DNA of 64,000 nucleotides from Linanthus parryae (lineage: Eukaryota; Streptophyta; Magnoliopsida; Ericales; Polemoniaceae), in contig JALGPY010000005.1 in assembly GCA_023055425.1 (NCBI GenBank), positions 83,865,495 to 83,929,494 of the forward strand, given 5' to 3'. A program made the translations under genes and the position numbers. The notes beneath the pieces are model-generated. The model made no database searches and had not been told where the DNA came from. It saw only the letters and a program-made list of their open reading frames with translations. Positions 48,932 to 60,231 of this stretch are shown piece after piece. How positions within the stretch are numbered: the first letter of the stretch is position 1; every line of letters begins with the position of its first letter.

Positions 48932-49830
48932 TGATGGTATTAATGGTCTTATGTTTGAGTTTAGGTATTAACTTGTAAAGATGTGTACTCGAGTCTAGTG
49001 AAATTGGTCTTGAGATTTCCTTATATACGAAAACTCTCTTTTGGATGTGTACATTGATGAGATAAATGTTTGAACTGTCTGGTCTTTATTACCATTAGGC
49101 TATGCCAAGAAAGAAAAATCACTAACAATTCTGTTTATTTGAATCAACGATATATCATGCTCTATAACTGCGGAGGCTTGAACGCGAGGTAATGAACGCC
49201 AGGTTCAGAATTATCTTATGTCTGTAAGACAGTAAGAGTGGAGTTTATGTTTGTCTTTCAGAGTAGTTCTTGAAAAGGATGGTGCGTCCGGAATATCTTA
49301 AGATTATTCCACACATATTTGGTCAATCAAGGGTTGTTATATCCCTCTCTTTTCCTTCCTGTAGTTGCTGGACCTGTTAGTCAATACGACCTCCTCGTCC
49401 TCCTCCACCTCTATTTGGTTGTTGAAATAAGAAAAACACGGACAATAATTATTACGTGAAACTTGTTTATTAATTAAGGCTTTTCACTTGCTTATTAATT
49501 AAGGCTTTCACTTTCAGTTAAGGTCTACATACCAGACACAGTGGTGTTAAAATATAATACTATTTAACATGCGTGCCATGGTGTTGGCAGGAAATGGTCA
49601 AAACGGCCTCAAAATAAAATAATAATAAATTATTCTCTTAAACAAGTATGCTGATCTACTTCCTTTTTCTGTTAAACTGGTGCCAAACAGTTTCTTACTA
49701 CGAGAAAAAAAGCTCAAAATATTACTATTCTGGTAACTTAGTTTAAGACCATTTCTGAATTCCCACCCACTTTCCACTTCAAAAGGTGTTGAACAGTTCT
49801 TTCTCATTTGTTTTCCTCGGTGTTTTAGTA
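48932..49830 (+). repeat. PAL upstream module, orphan copy without a PAL gene
   Basis: Continues, beyond the young copia element, the same module as 32930-33845 (shared 'tctataactgcgga', 'cagaattatctta', 'aagagtggagtttatg', 'gttgctggac', 'gttgttgaaataagaaaaac'). At about 49745 it stops matching the PAL promoter side and at about 49780 instead matches sequence found 3' of PAL copy 1 ('acttcaaaaggtgttgaacag' versus 37110). No PAL coding sequence is present. Confidence 0.6.
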
Positions 49831-50409
49831 AAAGACAGATACTACCTACCTCTTAAGATTTTCCAAATCAATTCCATGAAATACTACTCCAAGAATGCCG
49901 AGCAACCAGGAAATTATGAACGAGGTCAACACAGTTGATGAAGCAATATTACATTCTGTTAGGGATTAATTTTTCAACATCTGTGAAAGCTCAAAAAAAA
50001 TATGATACATAGGAGGGAGAACCCAGTTTAGGAACGTGAAATTTTTCCATTAATGGTGGTGGTTGTGACATGGCTCGGTTGGTGAAGAAGGGGGACCTAT
50101 AGCAGAGAATCCTGGGCGAGAGAGTGGCCGGTGTCTAACGTACCCATCCTATTCCTTCCCCCACTCTCTAGTCACTATTATTTTACAGGTGACAATGTTT
50201 AAGGCTAACTTAGCTTTTAAATTCATTCCGTCCATCAAAATTAACGGTGTTAAGAGTTTGGACACAAATGTCGCAATTTAAAGTTGTAAGAGGGTTAATC
50301 TTCAACTTCTAAACTGTGGGAATTATCTGTCACTAAGTAGTAGTTATGGGGTGGTAAATTTGTATGTACTTTAGCCCCAAAACCAATGAGCATAGCTCTT
50401 AGCCTCTTA

Positions 50410-51030
50410 TTCTTTTACAGGTTTCAGTCAGATCTTATTTTGGTAACTCAAGGATACAAAGGTACAACCTATAGAACAGATCTTGTTCAAGTAAAGGTCA
50501 TGATTTCGATCAGATCTTCAGATGATAGGATTGAAATGGGGTATTTTTAATCCCAGTGGAGTAAAGGTTTCTTTATCCAGAAATAAGTGTGGGTGGATTT
50601 TCCACCAAAGAATGAGAGGACTGGGTAACGTCTCTGTTTGGTCAAACTGAGTAAATTGAATGTTTGGTAAAGAAGGAATAGGTGAGAGTGTATCTGAAAT
50701 TTCTTAGATGGTCCCTTCCTGGTATTGTGTATTCCACAGATTTGGTCAATTCGAGGTTGTTATATCCCTAGTTGCTTGACGCGTCAGTCAATATGATATC
50801 TTTTCTTTTTGGTTGTTAAAAGACGAAAGACATGACAATTATTAGGTAAACGAGCATGACACTTCTTTACATAATTGATGAAGGCTTTCGCTTTCTGATA
50901 CGGTACCAGAAATAGTTGGTGTTAAAATATACTTAACAATCATGCCATGGAGTTGGCAAGAAATGGTCAAACAACCTCAAAATAAAAAATAAAATATTGT
51001 CTTAGAATACCAAGCCAACGTGAATCCCCC
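50410..51030 (+). repeat. PAL upstream module, copy before PAL 2
   Basis: Recurring words in order: 'gtgggtggattttccacca', 'ctgtttggtcaaactgag', 'ttggtcaatt', 'gaggttgttatatccct', 'ttggttgtt', 'ggctttcgctttctgat' and 'ggcaagaaatggtcaaa'. It lies 0.8 kb upstream of PAL 2, like its counterparts upstream of PAL 1 and PAL 3. Confidence 0.7.
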
Positions 51031-51548
51031 ACATATGTTGACTATAATAGAGAAGACACACACACAAATTAGGTCTCATGATAATGAATTCTTTAAAAAT
51101 GAAATTGAATTATTTAAGATCCTGGTAATTTGATTTCTAAGTGGGGTAAATTTTCTTCACTTTGTTAGGTCATCATAGTACAAAAGTTTTTAGTTTGCGG
51201 AACTCAAACAGTATAACATGAAGGTTTGGCATAGCCGATAGAATATTGGGTCCTTGAGCATTATAACCAGGAATTGAATCCCAAGACATGAGCATGTAGA
51301 TGGTTTTCTATATTGGGAGAGGTAAAGAGGGAATTCCAGATAACTTTACCTGTTGGGGAGATCAGTTTTACTGTCAGTGGGAGACACGCCTGAATACAAA
51401 CATGAAAAGAACTGAAATAGTAATTTAGTAGTATAACTCAGTTCCTATCTCATGTCTCCCTCCATTATTAAGATTGACTCATCAGGCCGTCCATTCACTC
51501 CCTTTTCCCCAATTTTAACAATTGGAATCAGTGGTCGAGATCTGTTCT

Positions 51549-51652
51549 CCACCAACCCACATCCTCAGCCGTCTCACCATCCCCACTTGCCAAAATCCTC
51601 CCTTAGTTTCCCTTCACTTACCAGACACTTTCATCTACCGCTCACAATAAAA
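51549..51652 (+). promoter_or_regulatory. PAL copy 2 proximal promoter (altered TATA)
   Basis: Has a perfect AC-II type element ACCAACC (51551-51557). The AC-I position reads ACTTACC instead of ACCTACC, and the TATA position reads caATAAAA (51645-51652) where the other two PALs have TATAAAA. The rest of the block aligns with the other two promoters. This gene may be more weakly or differently expressed. Confidence 0.65.
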
Positions 51653-51829
51653 CCCACATCCATCCAACACTTCTCCTCAGGAAATCTGAACACATACCAG
51701 ACTTCCATTTACTACTGTCTCCCCACCTCCTTTTCTCTCTAACATCATAACTGCAAATTCCTGATCATCTCTAGCTAGTTTAACAGTACCCCAAATTATC
51801 CCTCTCACGTCATTACCTATCCAATCCAC

Positions 51830-53974
51830 ATGGAGAACGGACGTGCCAATGCCATCGCCAATGCCGGCCTCACTTCACCTGGTTTCTGCATCAGCGATCC
51901 CTTGAATTGGGGAATGGCGGCCGACTCTCTCAAAGGCAGCCACCTGGACGAAGTCAAGCGGATGGTCGCAGAATTCAGGAAGCCGGCGGTCAATCTCGGT
52001 GGGGAGACCCTCACAGTCTCCCAAGTCGCTGCCATCGCAGCACGTGGCAGCGACGTTAACGTCCAGCTGGCAGAGTCGGCCAGGGCGGGCGTTAAAGCCA
52101 GCAGCGACTGGGTGTTGGAGAGCATGAACAAAGGTACAGACAGTTATGGCGTAACCACCGGATTTGGTGCCACGTCACACAGGCGCACGAAACAAGGTGG
52201 GGCCCTCCAGAAGGAACTCATCAGGTTCTTGAATGCTGGTGTGTTTGGGAATGGTACTGAGTCGACTCACACACTGCCACACTCGGCTACAAGAGCAGCA
52301 ATGCTTGTGAGGATCAACACCCTCCTCCAAGGCTATTCTGGGATTAGGTTTGAAATACTTGAAGCCATTGCCAAATTCCTCAACAATGACGTCACTCCTT
52401 GTTTGCCTCTCCGCGGAACAATTACCGCCTCAGGAGACCTCGTCCCCCTATCCTACATTGCCGGCCTTTTGACAGGCCGACCGAATTCAAAGGCCGTGGG
52501 GCCTAACGGGGAAACCCTCCGTCCCGAGCAAGCCTTCAACCTGGCCGGTGTGGAAGGCGGGTTTTTTGAGCTGCAGCCCAAGGAAGGGCTTGCTCTTGTA
52601 AACGGGACAGCAGTTGGTTCAGGGATGGCATCAATGGTGCTTTTCGACGCAAACATCCTGGCTGTCCTGTCTGAGGTTCTTTCGGCAGTTTTCGCAGAAG
52701 TTATGCAAGGGAAGCCAGAATTCACTGACCATTTGACACATAAACTGAAGCACCACCCTGGTCAGATCGAAGCTGCTGCTATCATGGAGCACATTTTGAG
52801 TGGTAGCTCTTATGTTAAGGAAGCCGAGAAGCAACACGAGATGGATCCTCTCCAGAAGCCCAAACAGGACAGATACGCCCTCCGTACGTCCCCCCAATGG
52901 CTAGGACCACAAATTGAGGTTATCCGATCGTCGACCAAGTCGATCGAGAGGGAGATAAACTCGGTCAACGACAACCCTTTGATCGATGTTTCAAGGAACA
53001 AGGCGTTACATGGCGGGAACTTCCAGGGTACCCCAATCGGTGTCTCCATGGACAACACCCGCTTGGCGATTGCAGCTATTGGAAAACTCATGTTTGCTCA
53101 GTTCTCGGAGCTTGTTAATGACTTCTACAACAACGGGTTGCCATCGAATCTGTCTGGAGGTCGTAACCCGAGCTTGGACTACGGTTTCAAGGGCGGGGAA
53201 ATAGCTATGGCTTCCTACTGTTCCGAGCTTCAATTTCTGGCTAATCCCGTCACCAACCATGTCCAGAGCGCCGAGCAACACAACCAAGATGTGAACTCTT
53301 TGGGACTGATCTCTGCTAGGAAAACATCCGAAGCTATCGACATATTGAAGCTCATGTCGTCTACATTTTTGGTAGCCCTATGCCAAGCTATAGACTTGAG
53401 GCATTTGGAGGAGAACTTGAAGAGCGTAGTCAAGAGCACCATCAGCCAAGTAGCGAAGAAAACTCTGACTGTGGGGGTCAATGGTGAGCTTCACCCTTCA
53501 AGATTCTCTGAGAAGGACTTGCTCAGAGTTGTTGATCGCGAATATGTATTTGCCTACATCGACGATCCTTGCAGCGCAACCTACCCTTTGATGCAGAAAT
53601 TGAGGCAAGTTCTTGTCGAGCACGCCTTGAAAAATGGGGAAGAAGAGAAGAACTTGGGCACTTCAATCTTCCAGAAGATTGCAGCATTTGAGGAGGAGAT
53701 CAAGGCTGTTTTGCCTAAAGAGGTGGAGTGCGCCAGGATGGCTTTCGACAACGGCAATTTGGCTATCCCTAATCGGATCAAAGAGTGCCGGTCCTACCCG
53801 CTGTACAAGTTTGTGAGGGGGGAACTGGGAGGGGAATATCTGACTGGAGAAAATGTCCGATCGCCAGGGGAGGTGTTCGATAAGGTGTTCACTGCTATAT
53901 GCAAGGGGCAGATCATTGATCCATTATTGGATTGCCTCAAGGAATGGGATGGTGCTCCTCTTCCAATCTGTTAG
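51830..53974 (+). CDS. PAL: Phenylalanine ammonia-lyase, tandem copy 2
   Basis: A 714-aa intronless PAL with all catalytic marks: Tyr106 in [12 protein letters not shown], Phe133 in [12 protein letters not shown] triad Ala200-Ser201-Gly202, and intact [17 protein letters not shown] and EQHNQDVNS segments. It matches consensus PAL at places where copy 1 deviates (Gln122, Asp40, Pro52). Its own changes lie mainly near the C-terminus: VECARMAF for [15 protein letters not shown] for VREELGG, and GEVFDKV for GEEFDKV. About 20 residues differ from copy 1 and about 22 from copy 3 by direct count. Near-constant length and few changes indicate recent tandem duplication or gene conversion. Confidence 0.97.
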   Translation: MENGRANAIANAGLTSPGFCISDPLNWGMAADSLKGSHLDEVKRMVAEFRKPAVNLGGETLTVSQVAAIAARGSDVNVQLAESARAGVKASSDWVLESMNKGTDSYGVTTGFGATSHRRTKQGGALQKELIRFLNAGVFGNGTESTHTLPHSATRAAMLVRINTLLQGYSGIRFEILEAIAKFLNNDVTPCLPLRGTITASGDLVPLSYIAGLLTGRPNSKAVGPNGETLRPEQAFNLAGVEGGFFELQPKEGLALVNGTAVGSGMASMVLFDANILAVLSEVLSAVFAEVMQGKPEFTDHLTHKLKHHPGQIEAAAIMEHILSGSSYVKEAEKQHEMDPLQKPKQDRYALRTSPQWLGPQIEVIRSSTKSIEREINSVNDNPLIDVSRNKALHGGNFQGTPIGVSMDNTRLAIAAIGKLMFAQFSELVNDFYNNGLPSNLSGGRNPSLDYGFKGGEIAMASYCSELQFLANPVTNHVQSAEQHNQDVNSLGLISARKTSEAIDILKLMSSTFLVALCQAIDLRHLEENLKSVVKSTISQVAKKTLTVGVNGELHPSRFSEKDLLRVVDREYVFAYIDDPCSATYPLMQKLRQVLVEHALKNGEEEKNLGTSIFQKIAAFEEEIKAVLPKEVECARMAFDNGNLAIPNRIKECRSYPLYKFVRGELGGEYLTGENVRSPGEVFDKVFTAICKGQIIDPLLDCLKEWDGAPLPIC

Positions 53975-54501
53975 ATAAAACTCGAACCATTTTTGGAATT
54001 TTTTGGTTGATGTTGACTCATTGAAAGTGTAAGATTATATACAGATGTAATTCAAGAAACTCAATAAGATTTGACACCTCCATTGTCTTTGTATTTTTAG
54101 GGGAAGGATCTTTTGGAATCAAGATTGTCTTTGTATTTTTGCTGATTTTTGTGGCTTTGGCCATGCCTCATCGAACGAAGCGGGGGCTAATACTATCTTG
54201 AGCTGAATTTTGCTTACAGTCTTGGCCTCTCGGTACACCGAGTTATTGGGGATTGTATTGTGGCAATTCAGGCTACTTTAGGGTCCCCAATGATTTAATG
54301 GTGTATGTATCCAACCATCATAGCCTGTCAAGAACTTCTATTTAGGGCCCTGGTCCGACAGACAAATTGGCAGAGTAATGCTCTGGAGCGCATGGTCGTC
54401 TATCCTATCAGAGTTTCTTTTACCATGTAGTGTTTCATGCAGCGGCTAGTAGACTGTGTAGGAAGGACGCTTTAAGCCTAGTACACTATAGACCTCTCTA
54501 A

Positions 54502-54938
54502 GAGCATCTCCAACCATGTCGCATTTCCCCCTTCCCCCACCTCCCCCTCCCCCTCCCCCTCCTCCCACGGGCCCACAAATCTCCCCCTCCCCCTCCCCCT
54601 CTCCCTCCCCCAAACTACTACTCATCTTCAACCATTCCCCTCCCCCCACCTAATTAGGTTTATTTTTAAAATACATTTAATGATTTAAAATAAATTATTT
54701 GATAAAAATAAATATGAAATAATATTAATATAAATATATACTCACAAAAATTATAAAATAATAATAATAGCAATAACAAAAATAATAATAACAATAATAA
54801 ATTTGGCATATTTTTAACCATGTTTCAAAAAAATAATAAATATAATTGCTAATTATAAAAAAATAATAAGATATATCTGTATTTTTATACGGTTTTCCCC
54901 CTCCCCCTCCCCCTCCCCCCTCATGGTTGGAGATGCTC
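54502..54938. mobile_element. Harbinger/Tourist-type MITE with C-rich arms
   Basis: Inverted ends GAGCATCTCCAACCATG / CATGGTTGGAGATGCTC, with TAA on both sides (54499-54501, 54939-54941). The TAA duplication and this terminus are typical of Tourist-like MITEs. Just inside both ends lie arrays of CCCCCT (54525-54610, 54896-54920); the middle is AT-rich. The C-rich strand and its G-rich complement could form i-motif and G-quadruplex structures. Confidence 0.88.
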
Positions 54939-55904
54939 TAAGGTATCGCTTTTATCTATATGTGCTAGTTGGTCAGCTCTATACAACTCCTGACTATATC
55001 CTTCATGCGTTGCGAGTCCAACTAGTTGTAGTAAAATAAAAGCAGGATTTCCAAGAAAAGGATATATAACCACCATACAATTACGATCTAGTGGAAAAGA
55101 ATCCCCCACACAGTGTAAGATGATATTCAACCCTTTACAATTTCAAAAGTGGATTATCCAGATTCTACGACCTTAGTTTTGGTAGACGGAAATGAAGTGA
55201 ACAAAGAGAGTGTTTTATCTTCTTCACCACCACCAACCACAACAAACAGCACCACTCACCTACCGAAACCCAATCTATCAACTGAAAATGGATAATCACA
55301 CGGCAGGATGATCTGGATTAACAACTCCAAATTCTCTGGCATTCAAAGAAATCATAAACCAAAATGAAGTATCCGTCATCGCTGCCCAAACAACCCACTG
55401 TCTCAAATCGACCTTGTCACAAATCAACTGATTCACCTCCACTCGTCACCGAGTCATGGTCATACTTGCTGTGTCATCCTTAGAAAGCAATCAACTATCT
55501 ATGCCATCGTTGTCCTACTATCATCCTCACCCAAACTGTGAAACCCCTCCTTTACAAAATCACAAATTTACCAAATCAACCCAATTGCTCAACCAATCAA
55601 AGAAATGTCAGTTTTGCAGCATCATTCCACTGCACAAGATAGGTACGTAAGTCATAACCTGGAGCAAATGCTGCCCTCCATACGTCAGCAACTTTTAACA
55701 AGTTGATGTTTCAGTAACTTTAATATTTGACAGAGAGCGTTTAACAAATGTAGTTGAAAGTGTCACATGAAGTTTGAACAATTTAGAGACAAAAGGTAAT
55801 TCAAAATCCTCAATCTTATAATTAAATAACTATTTTGATCATTTACTTTAAAGAAATCTCTCATAATAACGGCAGGGGCGCAAACAGGAGCTGATAAACC
55901 AGTC
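54939..55904. other. Spacer between PAL 2 and PAL 3, nothing recognised
   Basis: No plausible gene. Some low-complexity A/C-rich DNA near 55220-55280. Ends at the PAL 3 upstream module. Confidence 0.5.
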
Positions 55905-56450
55905 AAGATAGGTTTTGGATAGATAATTCAGTCCCAAGGTCAGTAAAGTTTGCTTTATCCAAACATAACTGTGGGTGGATTTTTGGTTTCCCACCAAAGA
56001 AAAAAGGCAAGGACTCTATACTCAGTTTGACCAAACAGAGAACATGTCAAATGCATAAAACTAGCTGTGTTGTTTGGTGAAGACGAAATAGGTGAGGAGG
56101 GTGTGTCAAAAATTTCTTGGTTGCTCCCCCACTTACTAGTGAATAGTATTATTTATTCAGACACATTTGGTCAATTTTGGGGTTGTTATATCCTTATTTT
56201 CTTTTCTCTAGTTGCTGGACCTGTTAGTCAATGTGATCTCCTCTTTGTGCTTGTTCAAAACATGACATTTCTTTACAGCATTATTAATGAAGCCCCTAAC
56301 TTTACAATATGGTATTACATACCAGAAATATTGGTGTTAGAATATATGATGTACTTAAAACAGTTAATATTCATGCCCCGGTTTTGGCAAGAAATGATCA
56401 AAAAGGCAACAAAACAAATGAAATTCTTGTTAGAGATCTGCGTATCTAGG
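55905..56450 (+). repeat. PAL upstream module, copy before PAL 3
   Basis: Aligns with the module before PAL 1 and PAL 2: 'ataattcagtcccaag', 'gtgggtggattttt', 'agtttgaccaaacagag', 'acacatttggtcaatttt', 'ggggttgttatatcc', 'tagttgctggacctgttag' and 'ttttggcaagaaatgatca'. Its position about 0.45-1 kb upstream of the gene is similar to the others. Confidence 0.7.
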
Positions 56451-56626
56451 GGAGATTAGTTTTTACTTTTTACTGTTAGGGGGTGACACAGCTAAGGTAC
56501 AAACACTTCCCAGTTTCTATGTCGTGGCTCCATCAATGACATGTTTCTATTTTAAACATCAGGCCGTCCGATCCTACTCTTTTTTTTCCTACTTTCGAAA
56601 AGAGATTAAAGGTCAAGATCAGTTCT

Positions 56627-56750
56627 CCACCAACTCCCATGCACAGTCAACCCAGCCGTCTCACCATCCCCACTTGCCAAACTCCTCCCTCAGCTTCCCT
56701 TCACCTACAAGAGACACCTTCATCTACCCCACTCACCACTCACTATAAAA
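56627..56750 (+). promoter_or_regulatory. PAL copy 3 proximal promoter
   Basis: CCACCAACTCC (56627-56637) and TATAAAA (56744-56750) match copy 1. The AC-I position reads ACCTACA. The intervening 'cactgcc'-type stretch 'caccatccccacttgcc' is conserved in all three PAL promoters and may be an extra binding site. Confidence 0.7.
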
Positions 56751-56900
56751 TCCACATTCATCTAACACTCTTCCTCAGGATATCTGAATACACATACCAG
56801 ACTTCCATTCATCTAACACTCTTTCTCTCTAATATTCATAACTGAAATTTTCAGATCATCTCTAGTCTAACACTTCGATTCAGTACCATTCCAAATCCTC

Positions 56901-59045
56901 ATGGAGAACGGACGTGCCAATGCCATTGCCAACGCCCGCCTCGCCTCCCCTGGTTTCTGCATCAACGATCCCTTGAATTGGGGATTGGCTGCTGAATCCC
57001 TGAAAGGCAGCCACCTTGATGAGGTCAAGCGGATGGTCGCCGAATTCAGGAAGCCCGCAGTCAATTTGGGAGGAGAGACCCTCACCGTCTCACAGGTCGC
57101 TGCCATCGCAGCACGTGGCAGCGACGTCACCGTCCAGCTGGCAGAGTCAGCCAGGGCGGGCGTTAAAGCGAGCAGTGACTGGGTGATGGAGAGCATGAAT
57201 AAAGGTACAGACAGTTACGGCGTAACTACCGGATTTGGTGCCACATCACACAGGCGCACAAAACAAGGTGGGGCCCTCCAGAAAGAACTCATCAGGTTCT
57301 TGAATGCTGGTGTGTTTGGGAATGGTACTGAGTCGACTCACACACTGCCACACTCAGCTACAAGAGCAGCAATGCTTGTAAGGATCAACACCCTCCTACA
57401 AGGTTACTCTGGGATTAGGTTTGAGATCCTTGAAGCTATCGCGAAATTCCTCAACAATGATGTCACTCCTTGTTTGCCTCTCCGTGGTACAATCACTGCC
57501 TCGGGAGACCTCGTCCCCCTTTCCTATATTGCCGGCCTTTTAACAGGCAGACCGAATTCCAAGGCCGTGGGGCCGGACGGAGAAACCCTCTGCCCCGAGC
57601 AAGCCTTCAGCCTGGCTGGGGTGGAAGGTGGTTTTTTTGAGTTGCAGCCCAAGGAAGGGCTAGCACTTGTAAATGGGACAGCAGTTGGTTCAGGGATGGC
57701 TTCAATGGTGCTTTTCGATGCAAACATCCAGGCTGTTCTGTCTGAGGTTCTTTCGGCAGTTTTTGCAGAAGTCATGCAAGGGAAGCCAGAATTCACCGAT
57801 CATCTGACACATAAATTGAAGCACCACCCGGGACAAATCGAAGCCGCTGCCATCATGGAGCACATTTTAAGTGGCAGCTCTTATGTCAAGGAAGCCGAAA
57901 AGCAACATGAGCTAGATCCTCTTCAGAAGCCAAAACAGGACAGATACGCCCTCAGGACGTCCCCCCAATGGCTAGGACCTCAAATTGAGGTCATCCGGTC
58001 GTCAACCAAGTCGATCGAGAGGGAGATAAACTCAGTCAACGACAACCCTTTGATCGATGTTTCAAGGAACAAGGCTTTACATGGCGGGAACTTTCAGGGT
58101 ACCCCAATTGGTGTCTCCATGGACAACACCCGCCTGGCGATTGCAGCTATCGGAAAGCTCATGTTTGCTCAATTCTCAGAGCTTGTCAATGACTTCTACA
58201 ACAACGGGCTGCCATCAAATCTGTCTGGAGGCCGTAACCCGAGCTTAGACTACGGTTTCAAGGGAGGGGAGATTGCCATGGCTTCCTACTGCTCTGAGCT
58301 ACAGTTTCTCGCTAACCCCGTTACGAACCATGTCCAGAGCGCCGAGCAACACAACCAAGATGTGAACTCTTTGGGACTCATCTCTGCTAGGAAAACATCC
58401 GAAGCCATTGACATATTGAAGCTCATGTCCTCTACATTTTTGGTAGCCCTATGCCAAGCTATAGACTTGAGGCATTTGGAGGAGAACTTGAAGAGCATAG
58501 TCAAGAGCACCATCAGCCAAGTAGCCAAGAAGACTCTGACTGTGGGCATCAATGGTGAACTTCACCCTTCGAGATTCTCCGAGAAGGACTTGCTCAGAGT
58601 TGTTGATCGCGAATATGTGTTTGCTTACATTGACGATCCTTGCAGCGCAACTTATCCATTGATGCAAAAATTAAGGCAAGTTCTCGTTGAGCACGCCTTG
58701 AAAAATGGAGAAGGCGAGAACAACTTGGGTACTTCAATCTTCCAGAAAATCATGGCATTTGAGGAGGAGATCAAGGCTGTTTTGCCTAAAGAGGTGGAGA
58801 GCGCCAGGACGGCATTCGACAATGGAAATTTGGCTATCCATAACAGGATTAAGGAGTGCCGGTCCTACCCGCTGTACAAGTTTGTGAGGGAGGAGCTGGG
58901 AGGGGAATATCTGACCGGAGAAAATGTCCGGTCGCCAGGGGAGGAGTTCGACAAGGTATTCACTGCCATATGCAAGGGGCAGATTATTGACCCACTGTTG
59001 GATTGCCTAAAAGAATGGGATGGTGCTCCTCTTCCAATATGTTAG
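56901..59045 (+). CDS. PAL: Phenylalanine ammonia-lyase, tandem copy 3
   Basis: A 714-aa intronless PAL with Tyr106, Phe133, the MIO triad at 200-202 and all active-site segments intact. Distinctive changes are Arg for Gly at 13, Cys for Arg in ETLCPEQ, Gln for Leu in ANIQAV, Met for Ala in QKIMAF, and His for Pro in [13 protein letters not shown]. The last two lie in the C-terminal domain, not the catalytic core, so activity is expected. It is about 22 residues from copy 2 and about 25 from copy 1. It sits 2.9 kb downstream of PAL 2 on the same strand. The first bases after the stop diverge from the other copies within about 10 bp. Confidence 0.97.
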   Translation: MENGRANAIANARLASPGFCINDPLNWGLAAESLKGSHLDEVKRMVAEFRKPAVNLGGETLTVSQVAAIAARGSDVTVQLAESARAGVKASSDWVMESMNKGTDSYGVTTGFGATSHRRTKQGGALQKELIRFLNAGVFGNGTESTHTLPHSATRAAMLVRINTLLQGYSGIRFEILEAIAKFLNNDVTPCLPLRGTITASGDLVPLSYIAGLLTGRPNSKAVGPDGETLCPEQAFSLAGVEGGFFELQPKEGLALVNGTAVGSGMASMVLFDANIQAVLSEVLSAVFAEVMQGKPEFTDHLTHKLKHHPGQIEAAAIMEHILSGSSYVKEAEKQHELDPLQKPKQDRYALRTSPQWLGPQIEVIRSSTKSIEREINSVNDNPLIDVSRNKALHGGNFQGTPIGVSMDNTRLAIAAIGKLMFAQFSELVNDFYNNGLPSNLSGGRNPSLDYGFKGGEIAMASYCSELQFLANPVTNHVQSAEQHNQDVNSLGLISARKTSEAIDILKLMSSTFLVALCQAIDLRHLEENLKSIVKSTISQVAKKTLTVGINGELHPSRFSEKDLLRVVDREYVFAYIDDPCSATYPLMQKLRQVLVEHALKNGEGENNLGTSIFQKIMAFEEEIKAVLPKEVESARTAFDNGNLAIHNRIKECRSYPLYKFVREELGGEYLTGENVRSPGEEFDKVFTAICKGQIIDPLLDCLKEWDGAPLPIC

Positions 59046-59374
59046 ATAAACACTTGTACCAGTTTTTGTGTAACACCTACTCATTTTCGCTGATGCTCAT
59101 CTTTTGTTGATGTTTGCTCATTGTAATTCTTCATTAACAGTTTAAAAGTCTATACAAATGCAGTTCAATTATACTTGTTGAAATCGAACAACCTTGATAC
59201 ACTGATAGATGGCAGGGTCTGTTAAGCATGAGTTCAACAAGTCGAATCCGGGTACATAGAAAAATGATTGGGAGCTCAAGATTTTTAACATCTGTTCAGA
59301 AACGTTTGTGCAAAACTGGATCAGTTACTGAATTACGATAAAATTAGTAAAGCCAACATGAAAACGAATCGAGG

Positions 59375-59725
59375 CTCCGTTTGGATTACAAAGACTTGAG
59401 CATGGATTTGGATTTGATTAACTCAAGGATAAAGCAATATGTTCACTACAAAACCAGGTTCAAGATTTGATTTGGGTGGAACCTTGCATTTCAGCCCCAT
59501 AAATCATTTATAACCTATTTGATTTCAAATGACTACTGAACACGTGTGATTTCAAATCCTACCTATTGGAGCTCATTCATCATAGTGACTCTTTTTTCAC
59601 TAATGATATGATTTGTCCACCACCCATCCTCCCCAAACCCAGTTCAATAATATATATACAATCTTTTTTTTTTAGCCCAAATCCAAATCTAAAATCAAAT
59701 CCTCTATCCAAATGCAACTTAAAGA
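59375..59725. repeat. Possible MITE downstream of PAL 3
   Basis: 'ggctccgtttggattaca' near 59373 pairs loosely with 'ctctatccaaatgcaac' near 59702 in inverse orientation, and the subterminal 'ggatttggatttgatt' mirrors 'aatccaaatctaaaatc'. Non-coding. No clear target duplication. Confidence 0.4.
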
Positions 59726-60084
59726 ACTCACTAGCCAGACTGATTGAACAGAACAATTATCTTAAAACTCAGTTCAGTAAAAGTTGATTGATTAGATACA
59801 ATGCCTAAACCTTTACATATACTTAAAACCTCAGTTCTCAGCAACATACTACATGATACAACACCATATGAATGTAGCAATGATGAATTATCTTGAAGTC
59901 GTATACAGCTAAGGACCTTATACTCCTGAATCATTTTGTGACTAAATGGAAAGGAATACCTCCTTCGTAAACCTCTGCAGGTTTTGAGCTAACTACGGCA
60001 TCCAGAGAATGACAGTGCTGTGTAAGAAGCCCATGGAGTATGGTTAGTTTCCCAAATTTAAGCGCTGCAGCATTGCTCTTTGGT

Positions 60085-60231
60085 TTAAATGGATGTTTTA
60101 GATAAGCTCGCTTCCAGTTCGTTTAACTCGTCCATGTCCAGCTCATCATCGTCATCAACAAGAACTTCAGCATCATTAGCTGGTGAAGATACTGAGGTGC
60201 TCGGCCCATCTTTGGTAGAATTTTCATCATT
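60085..60231 (-). CDS. Last exon of an unrecognised acidic protein
   Basis: After a good acceptor (ttttaactacag) the frame reads NDENSTKDGPSTSVSSPAND, then AEVLVDDDDELDMDELNELE, then ASLSKTSI and a stop (48 codons). The Asp/Glu-rich tail ending in a short amphipathic helix-like ELNELEASLSK is clearly coding in style. Protein-binding C-terminal tails often look like this. I could not find its upstream exons up to 64000; they may be beyond the window. I could not name the family. Confidence 0.55.
   Translation of the reverse strand, partial: NDENSTKDGPSTSVSSPANDAEVLVDDDDELDMDELNELEASLSKTSI

Noticed and set aside
56067..56459. A 130-codon plus frame upstream of PAL 3
   Set aside because: It lies in the non-coding upstream module; the equivalent frames are not conserved in the other module copies.
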